Shown in pieces: positions 44,136 through 52,242 of a DNA stretch of 56,626 bases. Below the pieces are notes generated by a model. It did not search any database. It saw only the letters and a list, made by a program, of their open reading frames with translations, and was not told the origin of the DNA. The translations under genes and the position numbers were made by a program. The DNA comes from Chloroflexota bacterium (GTDB lineage: Bacteria; Chloroflexota; Dehalococcoidia; SM23-28-2; RBG-16-64-32), in assembly GCA_005882985.1 (NCBI GenBank), contig VBEJ01000038.1:1-56626 (forward strand), written 5' to 3'. Numbering within the stretch: position 1 is the stretch's first letter; every line of letters starts with the position of its first letter.

Positions 44136-45259
44136 CAGTCCTCTATTCGGTCCTTCCGTTCCTCGGTATGCTCGTGGCGCTGATCGTCGCTCATGAGCTG
44201 GGCCACTACTTCACGGCGAAGCTCTTCGGCGTAAAGGTCCTCGAGGCTGGTCTCGGCTACCCGCCTCGCATCTGGGGCTTCGAGTGGCGCGGGACGATTT
44301 ATTCTGTCAACTGGCTTCCGCTCGGCGGCTTCGTCCGGCTCCTCGGCGAAGAGGACCCCTCGGACCCCGAGAGTCTGGCAGCGCAGCCCGCCTGGAAGCG
44401 CCTCATCGTTCTCTTCGCGGGCTCCGGCATGAACCTCGTTCTGCCGGTACTGCTGTTCGCGCTCGCGTTCATGATCCCGCGCGATGTGCCTCTTGGCCCT
44501 GCCGTCATTCAGGTCGTTGAGCCCGGTTCACCGGCGGCCCAGGCCAGCCTACAACCAGGCGACCAGATCAAAGAGCTGGAAGGGCGCGAGGTGAAAAACA
44601 CGGCCGACGCGGGCCGCATCATTCGGCTGAACATGGGCAAGACGATTGACTTCAAAGTGGTACGCAGCGCCACCGGCGGCGGCGAGCAAGTCCTGGACTT
44701 GCCGGTAAAAGCGCGCTGGGATCCGCCTTCAAATCAAGGCCCGACGGGCATACGCATCGCTAATCTAGCGGCAACAATCCCGCAATGCACGACATTCACA
44801 AACCCACCGCCCGAATGTAAACCGACGGAGAGGCAAAGCTACAATCCGCTAAAAGCGCTCGGTAAAGGTTGGACATCGACCTGGGACTCATTGACGCTCG
44901 CCCGGAACCAGATTATCGCCATCTTCCACGGCGGCTCAGGCCCCGATGTTGCGGGACCCGTCGGAATCGCGCAAGCGACAGGAGAGGTCGTCAAGGAGTC
45001 GGGCTGGCAGACGTTGCTCGACTTCGCTGCGTTGCTCTCGATAAACCTCGCTATCATCAATGTTCTGCCGTTGCCTATGCTGGACGGCGGCCGCATGGCG
45101 TTCGTAATCCTTGAGGTGATCCGCGGCGGCCGGCGCATCGCTCCGGAGAAAGAAGCGATCGTCCATCTGATCGGCCTGGCGCTCATCATTACGATGGCCG
45201 TCATCGTGACCTACTTTGACATCCTGCGCATCATCGGCGGCGGGAGCCTGTTCGAGTAG
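44132..45259 (+). CDS. rseP: Site-2 protease RseP-like with PDZ domain
   Basis: Membrane zinc protease, 375 residues, of the RseP/RasP type that cleaves membrane-spanning anti-sigma factors and signal peptide remnants. The zinc motif HELGH is at 21-25, a PDZ domain lies at about 125-200 (PGSPAAQASLQPGDQI), and the second motif NVLPLPMLDGGRM precedes the last helix. Its ATG overlaps the dxr stop (ATGA). The dxr-rseP-ispG order is typical. The particular substrate is not known here. Confidence 0.94.
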   Translation: MTVLYSVLPFLGMLVALIVAHELGHYFTAKLFGVKVLEAGLGYPPRIWGFEWRGTIYSVNWLPLGGFVRLLGEEDPSDPESLAAQPAWKRLIVLFAGSGMNLVLPVLLFALAFMIPRDVPLGPAVIQVVEPGSPAAQASLQPGDQIKELEGREVKNTADAGRIIRLNMGKTIDFKVVRSATGGGEQVLDLPVKARWDPPSNQGPTGIRIANLAATIPQCTTFTNPPPECKPTERQSYNPLKALGKGWTSTWDSLTLARNQIIAIFHGGSGPDVAGPVGIAQATGEVVKESGWQTLLDFAALLSINLAIINVLPLPMLDGGRMAFVILEVIRGGRRIAPEKEAIVHLIGLALIITMAVIVTYFDILRIIGGGSLFE

Positions 45260-45336
45260 GGGATCGCTCGCAATAAACCTGGCGGTCTGCTGCTGCGCTT
45301 GCCGCCGCACCTCGGGGCCACCACAATGGAAGCGGA

Positions 45337-46542
45337 ATGACAGACGAACCGTTCACACTCGCTCCTCGCCGAACATCCCGCCCGGTCTACGTCGGTGACG
45401 TTCAGGTCGGCGGCGATGCGCCAGTCGTCGTGCAGACGATGACCAATACGGACACTGCCGATGCGAGATCGACCGTCGAGCAAGTTGTCCGCCTGGCCGA
45501 CGCCGGCGCGGAGATCGTGCGCGTCGCCGTCCCCGACAAACGCGCGGCAGAGGCGTTGCCTGATATCGTCGGACGCACCCCTGTCCCTCTTATCGCGGAC
45601 ATCCACTTCGATCATCGTCTTGCGCTTGCTTCTATCGAGGCCGGTATCCACGGTCTGCGCCTGAACCCGGGCAACATCAGGGACGCCACCAAGGTGCGGC
45701 AAGTCGTCCAGGCGGCAAAGGAGCGCGGCATTTCGATCCGGATCGGTGTAAACGAGGGGTCACTTCCTCCGATTCCCGCTCTCGCCGACGGCGAACTGCC
45801 CCCGCCTAAGACGCAGCGCATGGTAGACGCCGCGCTGTGGGAGATCGGCATCCTTGAGGAGATGGGATTCGAGGATATAAAGCTGTCGCTCAAGGCGTTC
45901 GACGTGCCAACAATGGTGACGGCGTATCGCGAAATCGCCAGTCGCGTGCCCTATCCGTTGCACCTCGGCGTAACCGAGGCCGGGACTCCCGGCTCGGGCA
46001 CGGTGCGCTCAGCAGTCGGCATCGGTGTCCTCCTGGCCGAGGGCATCGGCGATACGATCCGCGTCTCGCTTGCCGCCGATCCGGTCGAGGAACTGCCCGT
46101 CTGCTGGGATATCCTCAAGTCGCTCAACCTGCGGCAGCGCGGAGCGACAATTGTCGCCTGCCCGACGTGCGGCCGCATCGAAGTAGATCTGATCCCTCTC
46201 GCTAATCAGGTCGAGGAGCATTTCAAGGCTTTGGGTAAACCGATCACGGTCGCCGTGATGGGCTGCGTTGTCAACGGCCCGGGCGAATCGCGCGACGCTG
46301 ACGTCGGCCTTGCAGCGGGCAAAGGGAAGGGCGCTATCTTCCGCAAGGGCGAAGTCGTCCGCACAGTGCGCGAGGATGAGTTCTTCAGCGCCCTGCTCGA
46401 AGAAGGGCGCAAAGTAATCGCGGAGCGCTTTGGCGAGGACGCCGCAACTAATGGCGAGGCATCGACGGTCGGCGAAGAGGTGATCGCGCTCACGCCGGCC
46501 GCGTCGCGGACGCTTCCCGGGCGGGCCGCGCGGCGGGGCTGA
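45337..46542 (+). CDS. ispG: 4-hydroxy-3-methylbut-2-enyl diphosphate synthase
   Basis: Sixth step of the MEP pathway, a [4Fe-4S] enzyme. The 401-residue protein has a TIM barrel (LIADIHFDHRLAL, GLRLNPGNI, then LHLGVTEAG) followed by the cluster domain. The cysteines are in CPTCGR (about 268-271) and MGCVVNGPGES. The last 40 residues are variable. It closes the isoprenoid block begun by uppS. The intergenic stretch after it carries a CTAAC tandem repeat. Confidence 0.96.
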   Translation: MTDEPFTLAPRRTSRPVYVGDVQVGGDAPVVVQTMTNTDTADARSTVEQVVRLADAGAEIVRVAVPDKRAAEALPDIVGRTPVPLIADIHFDHRLALASIEAGIHGLRLNPGNIRDATKVRQVVQAAKERGISIRIGVNEGSLPPIPALADGELPPPKTQRMVDAALWEIGILEEMGFEDIKLSLKAFDVPTMVTAYREIASRVPYPLHLGVTEAGTPGSGTVRSAVGIGVLLAEGIGDTIRVSLAADPVEELPVCWDILKSLNLRQRGATIVACPTCGRIEVDLIPLANQVEEHFKALGKPITVAVMGCVVNGPGESRDADVGLAAGKGKGAIFRKGEVVRTVREDEFFSALLEEGRKVIAERFGEDAATNGEASTVGEEVIALTPAASRTLPGRAARRG

Positions 46543-46553
46543 CCTCTCCCGCG

Positions 46554-46579
46554 CTAACGCTAACACCTAACACCTAACG
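46554..46579 (+). repeat. Short CTAAC(AC) tandem repeat
   Basis: CTAACG, CTAACAC, CTAACAC, CTAACG in direct order between ispG and the next gene. It is too short to be a CRISPR array and resembles the short tandem repeats seen in intergenic DNA of several phyla. Confidence 0.8.
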
Positions 46580-46603
46580 ACGCCTCCCTGTAACCTCTAG
46601 GCC

Positions 46604-46915
46604 ATGACCACCGAGGCGCGCACCGCCTTCGTTCTCTTCTTCTTCGCCGTTTGGTGTTGCGTGGGCTTGGTCCCCTGGGCCATCGCCGCGGTTATCGCAC
46701 GGGGCCGGGGCGCATTGGCAGCCCTGCCAGTCGCGCTGGCGGCGGCCTGCGCTGCTGGCGTTGCGGTTCCTCTCATCGGCCTCGATAACTTCCGAGGATT
46801 CCTTCTCAGCCTTGTCGTCGCCGTCGTCGCCGCGGCTTTCGGCTCTGTTGCCGGAATCCGCATCTTCCAGCGGCTATGGCCTATGCGACCGGCCAATGAG
46901 CATCGTCATCGCTGA
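46604..46915 (+). CDS. Small membrane protein of unknown function
   Basis: A 103-residue protein with three hydrophobic segments (about 8-33, 38-56 and 65-88) and a short basic C-terminus rich in Arg and His. I do not recognise a family. It begins with ATG 61 bases after ispG, just behind a tandem repeat, and ends 36 bases before the sugar isomerase-like gene. The pattern and consistent hydrophobic segments support a real gene; function is unknown. Confidence 0.65.
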   Translation: MTTEARTAFVLFFFAVWCCVGLVPWAIAAVIARGRGALAALPVALAAACAAGVAVPLIGLDNFRGFLLSLVVAVVAAAFGSVAGIRIFQRLWPMRPANEHRHR

Positions 46916-46951
46916 GGAGCGAGAGCGGCAGCGGAACGCCGCATCTGACCC

Positions 46952-47947
46952 GTGGCCCTGACACCTGATAGACTCCACTACGTGACCCCGCCCCGATTGC
47001 CGACTCCAGTGCATGCCCTCTCGACGATGTGGTCCCAGGGCCGCTTTCGGCGCAATGGCAATAAGGCGGACGACATGCTCGCCTTCGCCGAAACTGCGGC
47101 CCGCCTCGGCTTCCCGGCGATCGAGATTAACTATGTGATCCCGCCGGAAGGCGTCGAGGAGCTTCTCTCCAACGATCACGTTGGCATTGTCTCGCTGCAT
47201 TCCCCGACACCCCGCGTTACAACGGCCGGTGGCAAGTCATCGGATGCTCTCAATCTTGCCTCCACCAACGAGGAGGAACGCGCCCTCGCAGTTCAACGCG
47301 CCCGCGTTACGGTCGATCATGCCTCCCGCTGCGGCGCGCGCTACATGGTCGTCCACCTCGGAGGGATCGATGGTGGCATCTTCGGTGAGGAGCGGGAGCT
47401 TCGAAAGCGCTACGACGCGGGCGAAAGGGATGGCGCTGAAATCGATGTGCTTCGCCGCGGCGCGGTGGAGCGTCGTGGCGAAGCGGCTCCTTCCCATCTC
47501 CCGCTGGCGAGGCGTTCCCTGACGGAAATTGCTGAGTACGCGGCTTCCCGGAATGTGTCGGTGGGGCTCGAGAACCGTTACCACTACCACGAATTTCCCG
47601 GCCCGGGCGAGATGCGGGAGTTGCTCGACGAGTACCCGCCGGAGGTCGCGGGGTTCTGGCTTGACGTTGGTCACGCGGAAGTCCTCGACCGTCTTGGCCT
47701 CGAGCGGCATGACCGCTGGCTCAACGAGCTGGGCGACCGCTGCATCGGCGCCCATGTGCATGATGTCGACGGCCTCGCCGACCACCGGGCGCCGGGCTAC
47801 GGCACGGCTGACTGGCCGCACTACGCTGAGAAGCTGCCGCCCGGCGTGCCCCGCGTCTTCGAGATAAATCAGAAGATCGATGAGCAGCAGGTCGCGGCTG
47901 CGATACCGTTCCTGCGGGAGCGGGGCATTCTGCCTCCATCCAGCTAA
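46952..47947 (+). CDS. Sugar phosphate isomerase/epimerase-like TIM barrel protein
   Basis: A 331-residue protein of the xylose isomerase-like/AP endonuclease family 2 superfamily. Likely metal ligands fall in the usual strands: VVHLGGIDG, SVGLENRYHYHEF, GFWLDVGHAEV, GAHVHDVDG and a final VFEINQK. Members include sugar epimerases and inosose dehydratases; the substrate is not deducible. A GTG start at 46952 is used; a GTG at 46982 is also possible. It ends just before the promoter of the GNAT leader. Confidence 0.88.
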   Translation: MALTPDRLHYVTPPRLPTPVHALSTMWSQGRFRRNGNKADDMLAFAETAARLGFPAIEINYVIPPEGVEELLSNDHVGIVSLHSPTPRVTTAGGKSSDALNLASTNEEERALAVQRARVTVDHASRCGARYMVVHLGGIDGGIFGEERELRKRYDAGERDGAEIDVLRRGAVERRGEAAPSHLPLARRSLTEIAEYAASRNVSVGLENRYHYHEFPGPGEMRELLDEYPPEVAGFWLDVGHAEVLDRLGLERHDRWLNELGDRCIGAHVHDVDGLADHRAPGYGTADWPHYAEKLPPGVPRVFEINQKIDEQQVAAAIPFLRERGILPPSS

Positions 47948-47962
47948 TTAGCCTGTTGTCCG

Positions 47963-47992
47963 TTGACAGCCCATGAGCCGCGCTGCTACTAT
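47963..47992 (+). promoter_or_regulatory. Strong sigma70-type promoter before the GNAT leader
   Basis: Perfect TTGACA (47963-47968), an 18-base spacer, then TACTAT (47987-47992). Transcription should begin near 47999-48002, at or within a few bases of the ATG of a 37-residue open frame. Confidence 0.75.
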
Positions 47993-48001
47993 CCGCGTAC
48001 G

Positions 48002-48115
48002 ATGAATCGCCGGGCCTACCCACCGAAAGCCGAAAACATCGCGCCGATGTTCGGGATGGACACCGGCTTGCTCATTACGTTCATCGGCGTGGCCCGGGTA
48101 TCGCAAACACACTGA
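48002..48115 (+). CDS. Putative leader peptide, 37 residues, possibly leaderless
   Basis: A short open frame whose ATG lies about 10 bases after the -10 element, so its mRNA would have almost no 5' untranslated region. The product starts MNRRAYPPKAEN and has a hydrophobic centre (GLLITFIGVA). It ends 23 bases before a strong terminator, which is followed at once by the RBS of the GNAT gene. This is the layout of a leader peptide in ribosome-dependent attenuation. Alternatively the 170-base transcript is a small RNA. No family is recognised. The open frame is seen; its translation is inference. Confidence 0.45.
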   Translation: MNRRAYPPKAENIAPMFGMDTGLLITFIGVARVSQTH

Positions 48116-48138
48116 CAAGGCATAGAACGCGAGAACCG

Positions 48139-48168
48139 AGCCCGCCGAACCGGCGGGCTTTTGTTTTT
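48139..48168 (+). terminator. Intrinsic terminator between leader ORF and GNAT gene
   Basis: AGCCCGCCG (48139-48147), loop AAC, CGGCGGGCT (48151-48159), then TTTTGTTTTT. It lies between the promoter at 47963 and the RBS AAGGAGG (48173-48179), so it may act as an attenuator. An upstream CGGCGTGG (48085-48092) could pair with its 5' arm as an antiterminator. Confidence 0.88.
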
Positions 48169-48184
48169 CGGGAAGGAGGATGAA

Positions 48185-48760
48185 ATGTTAGAGGGACGAT
48201 TAGTCCGCTTGCGGGCGCTGGAACCGTCGGATGTGGAACGCGCGTACACATGGGTCAATGACCGCGAGGTGACGCAGTTCCTGCTGCTGCGGTACCCGAT
48301 GTCGCGAACGCAGGAGGAGAAGTATTTGGCGGAGGCCGCGGAGCAGGGAAACGCCTACGCGGGCGTCCGTCTGGCTATGGAAACCAAGGACGGCCTTCAT
48401 ATCGGCATGTGCGGCCTGCATCACACTTCGCCCGAGAACAGGCACGCGTCGTTGGGCATCATGGTCGGCGATAAGTCGTACTGGTCAAACGGCTACGGCT
48501 CTGATGCCGTGATGACTCTCCTTCGCTTCGCCTTCGAAGAGATGAATCTAAATAGGGTCGAGCTCGGTGTGTTCGAGTTCAACGAGCGAGCGATCGCCTG
48601 CTACCTAAAATGCGGTTTCGTCGAAGAAGGCCGGCGGCGGGAGCATTACTTCCAGGAGGGTCGCTACTGGGACATCATCGACATGTCGGTTTTGCGGCGC
48701 GAATTCGAAGCGCCGCAGCAAAACCGGGTGCAGGCCGAGACGGCAAGTCTGGAAGCATAG
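48185..48760 (+). CDS. GNAT-family N-acetyltransferase, RimJ/RimL-like
   Basis: Acetyl-CoA-dependent acetyltransferase of 191 residues. The Acetyltransf_3 pattern is clear: VRLRALEPSDVERAY at the N-terminus, IGMCGLHHTSPENRHASLGI, then YGSDAVMTLLRFAFEEMNLNRVEL, ERAIACYLKCGFVEEGRRREHY. Family members acetylate ribosomal protein ends, antibiotics or other small molecules; the target here is unknown. The ATG at 48185 has AAGGAGG six bases upstream. The gene has no promoter of its own after the terminator at 48139, so expression seems to need readthrough from the leader. Confidence 0.92.
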   Translation: MLEGRLVRLRALEPSDVERAYTWVNDREVTQFLLLRYPMSRTQEEKYLAEAAEQGNAYAGVRLAMETKDGLHIGMCGLHHTSPENRHASLGIMVGDKSYWSNGYGSDAVMTLLRFAFEEMNLNRVELGVFEFNERAIACYLKCGFVEEGRRREHYFQEGRYWDIIDMSVLRREFEAPQQNRVQAETASLEA

Positions 48761-48854
48761 CACCACCGACAACCGAGGGGCGTTGTTATGAACCATGCCT
48801 TTTGCCTTGACGGTTGTGGGCCTGCATGCGACCTTAGGCGCCGGAGGTGCTCGC

Positions 48855-50285
48855 ATGAACGACGTCGCCCTACTGGACGCGACTGCTCAGGCCGAGCTCG
48901 TACGCAAGAAGGAAGTCAAGCCAATCGAATTTCTCGAGGCGGCGATCGAGAGGATCGAGCGGACTAACCCGCAGATCAACGCCGTCGTGACGTCGATGTA
49001 CGATATCGCGCGCAAAACAGCCGAAGGCCCGCTCCCCAATGGTCCCTTCGCGGGCGTGCCGTTCTTGATGAAGGACCTCGGCGCCGGGTATGCGGGCGTC
49101 CGCCAGACGCAGGGCTCCGAATTCCTCAAAGACTTCGTATCGCCATTCGACACCGAACTGACGGCGCGCTACAAGCGCGCCGGTCTCGTCATCACCGGAA
49201 AGACGAACACGCCTGAGTTCGGTCTCGTTCCGACGACCGAGCCGCGACTCTTCGGCCCAACGCGCAATCCCTGGGCACCGGAGCACTCGGTGGGCGGCTC
49301 GAGCGGCGGCTCTGCTGCGGCGGTCGCCGCTGGAATCGTACCGATGGCGCACGCGAATGACGGCGGCGGTTCGATTCGCATCCCGGCCTCGTGCTGCGGT
49401 CTGTTTGGCATCAAGCCGAGCCGGGCGCGCGTCCCTCTCGGCCCGCTCCTCGGCGATATGATGGGCGGCCTTGTCTGCGAGCACGCCGTGACGCACTCGG
49501 TGCGGGACAGCGCGGCACTGCTGGACGCGACCGCAGGGCCGGAGCTGGGCGATCCCTATTACGCGCCGCCTCAAAAGCGGCCGTACGCCGAGGAAGTGGG
49601 TGCAGACGCGGGAAAGTTGCGCATCGCGTTCCTGACGCGGACGGCCACGGGCACCCCGTTGCATGCCGACTGCATCGCGGCGGTGAAGGACGCCGCAGCG
49701 CTCTGCGAGGACCTGGGGCACGAGGTCGAGGAGGCGGCGCCACCTCCCATCAACACAGAGATGCTGGAGGAGGCGTTCCTGACGATCTGGGCGGCCGGTG
49801 TACCGTGGGGGATCGACGGCATCGGGCGGCTCACCGGCCGGCAGCCGTCGCGGGATAAATTCGAGCCGCTCACTTGGTCCTTATACGAGCAGGGCAAGGA
49901 GACGACCGGTGGCGACTATCTAATCGCCGTGACGGCCCTTCAGCAGATGTCGAGGACCGTTGCGCAGTACTCCGAGCGCTACGATGTCTGGCTGATGCCG
50001 ACGCTGGGCGCGCCACCGCCGAAGCTCGGTCACTTCGACGCCACGCGGGAGAATCCCAGGGCGGGCCTCGAACGAGCGATTGAGTTCGTGCCGTTCACGC
50101 CTCTCCAGAACGTAACCGGACAGCCAGCGATGTCAGTGCCGCTCTACTGGAACAGCGAAGGCCTTCCCGTGGGCGTACACTTCGCGGCGCGCTTCGGCGA
50201 GGAAGATGTGCTCTTTCGACTAGCCGCACAGCTTGAAGAAGCGCGTCCGTGGGCGAACAAGCGCCCGCCGATCAGCGCTGTGTAG
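48855..50285 (+). CDS. Amidase (amidase signature family)
   Basis: Hydrolase with a Ser-cisSer-Lys triad, 476 residues. The lysine is in PFLMKDLG (about 72), the signature serines in [16 protein letters not shown], and the [19 protein letters not shown] segment follows. Members cleave many amides, including aryl amides and nylon oligomers, or act in GatCAB. The absence of gatB/gatC here and the sequence type favour a stand-alone amidase. The ATG at 48855 has GGAGGT upstream. It is convergent with the beta-lactamase-fold gene, with a 26-base gap. Confidence 0.92.
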   Translation: MNDVALLDATAQAELVRKKEVKPIEFLEAAIERIERTNPQINAVVTSMYDIARKTAEGPLPNGPFAGVPFLMKDLGAGYAGVRQTQGSEFLKDFVSPFDTELTARYKRAGLVITGKTNTPEFGLVPTTEPRLFGPTRNPWAPEHSVGGSSGGSAAAVAAGIVPMAHANDGGGSIRIPASCCGLFGIKPSRARVPLGPLLGDMMGGLVCEHAVTHSVRDSAALLDATAGPELGDPYYAPPQKRPYAEEVGADAGKLRIAFLTRTATGTPLHADCIAAVKDAAALCEDLGHEVEEAAPPPINTEMLEEAFLTIWAAGVPWGIDGIGRLTGRQPSRDKFEPLTWSLYEQGKETTGGDYLIAVTALQQMSRTVAQYSERYDVWLMPTLGAPPPKLGHFDATRENPRAGLERAIEFVPFTPLQNVTGQPAMSVPLYWNSEGLPVGVHFAARFGEEDVLFRLAAQLEEARPWANKRPPISAV

Positions 50286-50311
50286 ATGTGGCCCTTGAGG
50301 CGCAGGCTGCT

Positions 50312-51481
50312 CTACTGCAAGGCGCTTGACCCGGCCAGGCTCGATATCGCCGTTACCCGCCGGCCGACCGTAAGCCAGTCGGTGAAGCCGTTCGTACAAT
50401 AGCCCAGCGAGATTCCGGTCATAGGATCGCCCCAGGCGATCTGCCCGCCGGCGCCTCCGTGCCCGAACGCGAGCGGTGAGCAGGTCCGCCCGAAACCGCG
50501 CATGAAGGCGTTTCCGTCGTCCCCCGCAATCACCATACTTAGGCCGCGGTTGGGCGGGATCTTCCATACCGGATCGAGCAGAGTTTCCAGCGTTCGTACT
50601 TTCGTGCCCAACTCAATAGTCTCTGTCTTGAGGATCCGCCCGCCGTTGGCCGTCTCGCCGCCGTTGATCAGCGGTTGGTAGAACATCGCCAGTTCGGCGG
50701 CGCCGGCTATCCCGCCCGCGCCGGGCAGCCCCGAGCGCCGCGCCTCAACACCGTTGAAGCGTAGAACGGCCTCCGGCGTTACCTCCCCCCAACCGCCGGG
50801 CGGCTCTACCGCCTCGCTTACCCAGCGTACTTCGGCCACACGCGCATCCTGCGCGGGCGGCAGCCCGACGAACAACTCGTTGAGGCCCATCGGTTCTGTC
50901 ACTCGCTTGCGGATGAACTCGCGAAAGTCGACGCCGGCGCGGCGGTTAATGATCTCCGACAGCACCCAGTGGGCTGAGGTTGGGTGGTACTCGTATCGGG
51001 TCCCCGGCTCCCAGTTCAAGCGCCAGCGGGCAAAGGCCTGGAGGAGCTTCTCGCGGTCGCCCCAGTATTCCGGGCGCAGGGGCGCGTAGGGAAAGCCACC
51101 GATATGCAGTAGAACTTGCTCGACAGTTACGACTTCTTTCCCGTTCGTCCCGAACTCGGGGATGATATCCGCCACCCGCTCATCGAGCTTCAGCAGGCCG
51201 TCTTCAAAGAGTAGCCAGACGGCAACGCCGACAACGGCCTTCGTTGATGAGAAAATGCTGTACAGCGTCTCGTTTGTGGCCTGGCGCTCTTCACCTCCCT
51301 GAATGGCAGAGCCGAACGTCCGCATTCCGGCCACCTTTCCATTCCTGGCGATGGCGACCTGGGCGCTTGGGAGTACACCGTCATCCACGTCCCGTCGTGC
51401 TCGGGCGAAGACCGTTTCCAGCTTTTCGCTGTCGATGCCAAGGTCTTCCGGTTTGGGCGCGATCAGTTCGGGATTTAGCAT
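50312..51481 (-). CDS. Beta-lactamase-fold serine hydrolase (class C type/esterase-like)
   Basis: A 389-residue protein of the Beta-lactamase (PBPC/EstB) family. The nucleophile motif SxxK is Ser78-Ser-Thr-Lys81, the tyrosine region is YEYHPTSAHW, and the third motif reads HGG in AFGHGGAGG. No signal peptide is seen, which argues against a secreted beta-lactamase and for a cytoplasmic esterase or peptidase. GGAGGT precedes the ATG. It is the last of three minus-strand genes (DUF885, O-methyltransferase, this gene). Confidence 0.92.
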   Translation of the reverse strand: MLNPELIAPKPEDLGIDSEKLETVFARARRDVDDGVLPSAQVAIARNGKVAGMRTFGSAIQGGEERQATNETLYSIFSSTKAVVGVAVWLLFEDGLLKLDERVADIIPEFGTNGKEVVTVEQVLLHIGGFPYAPLRPEYWGDREKLLQAFARWRLNWEPGTRYEYHPTSAHWVLSEIINRRAGVDFREFIRKRVTEPMGLNELFVGLPPAQDARVAEVRWVSEAVEPPGGWGEVTPEAVLRFNGVEARRSGLPGAGGIAGAAELAMFYQPLINGGETANGGRILKTETIELGTKVRTLETLLDPVWKIPPNRGLSMVIAGDDGNAFMRGFGRTCSPLAFGHGGAGGQIAWGDPMTGISLGYCTNGFTDWLTVGRRVTAISSLAGSSALQ

Positions 51482-51531
51482 CCGGCACCTCCCTCTGGAC
51501 GGGGCTCATTATAAGCCGACGATGGCTTGCG

Positions 51532-52242
51532 TTAAGCGCGAGGAGCCTGTTTCCTCCGAACGAGCATCAGGCCATCCCTGACCGTCAGGATGACGTTCGT
51601 GACCCGCTGATCTCGCGAGACGTGCTCGTTGAACGCGACGATAGCGCGGTCGCTCTCCTCTTTTGGGTCGAGGACGCGGCCGCTCCAGAGCACGTTGTCG
51701 ACGGCGATCAGGCCACTCTGTGAGAGAAGCCGCAACGCTTCCTCGTAGTAGGGAATGTAACTCTCCTTGTCGGCATCGATGAAGATGAGATCGAACGGAG
51801 GTTCGAGCGAACGCATGGTTTCTAGCGCTGGGCCTTCCTGAAGCGAGATCTTGTGCCCGTGCGGGCTACGCTCGAAGAAGCGGCGCGCGACTTCGATGGC
51901 CTTAGGGTCGACGTCGCAGGTGATCAGCTCCCCATTGTCCGGCAAGGCCACCGCCATCATCTGCGCGGCGAATCCCGTGAAGGTGCCGATCTCGAGGACC
52001 CGGCGTGCCTGCATGGAGGCGATAAGCATCTGGAGGAGCGTTCCCTCCAGTTGTCCAGAAAGCATGCGCGCCTGCCGCCCGAACCGTTCATGGGTAACCG
52101 AGATCAGCTCTTCGAGCAGCGGCGGCAAGGGCGTTGTGCGGGCCATGGCGTAGCGCTCGATGGGCTCGGGGACAAGCGCCAGCAGCGGTTGCTCGCGGCC
52201 CTGAGATGCGGGTTGTTGATCGCGCCCGCGGTCACTAGTCAT
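51532..52242 (-). CDS. O-methyltransferase, CCoAOMT-like
   Basis: SAM-dependent methyltransferase family 3, 236 residues. Motif I is VLEIGTFTGFAAQMM, followed by ITCDVDP, then FDLIFIDADKESYIPYYEEAL with metal-binding acids, and VDNVLWSGRV. These are typical of the cation-dependent catechol/caffeoyl-CoA type. The exact start is uncertain: the ATG at 52242 gives a 32-residue hydrophilic extension, and the methionine at MARTTPLPPLL is an alternative. The upstream DUF885 gene overlaps it by 8 bases with the long start. Confidence 0.9.
   Translation of the reverse strand: MTSDRGRDQQPASQGREQPLLALVPEPIERYAMARTTPLPPLLEELISVTHERFGRQARMLSGQLEGTLLQMLIASMQARRVLEIGTFTGFAAQMMAVALPDNGELITCDVDPKAIEVARRFFERSPHGHKISLQEGPALETMRSLEPPFDLIFIDADKESYIPYYEEALRLLSQSGLIAVDNVLWSGRVLDPKEESDRAIVAFNEHVSRDQRVTNVILTVRDGLMLVRRKQAPRA

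Noticed and set aside
46554-46579. CRISPR array
   Set aside because: The units are 6-7 bases in direct tandem without spacers; no cas genes are in the window.
48855-50285. GatA (glutamyl-tRNA amidotransferase subunit A)
   Set aside because: No gatB or gatC is near and the C-terminal half fits stand-alone amidases better.
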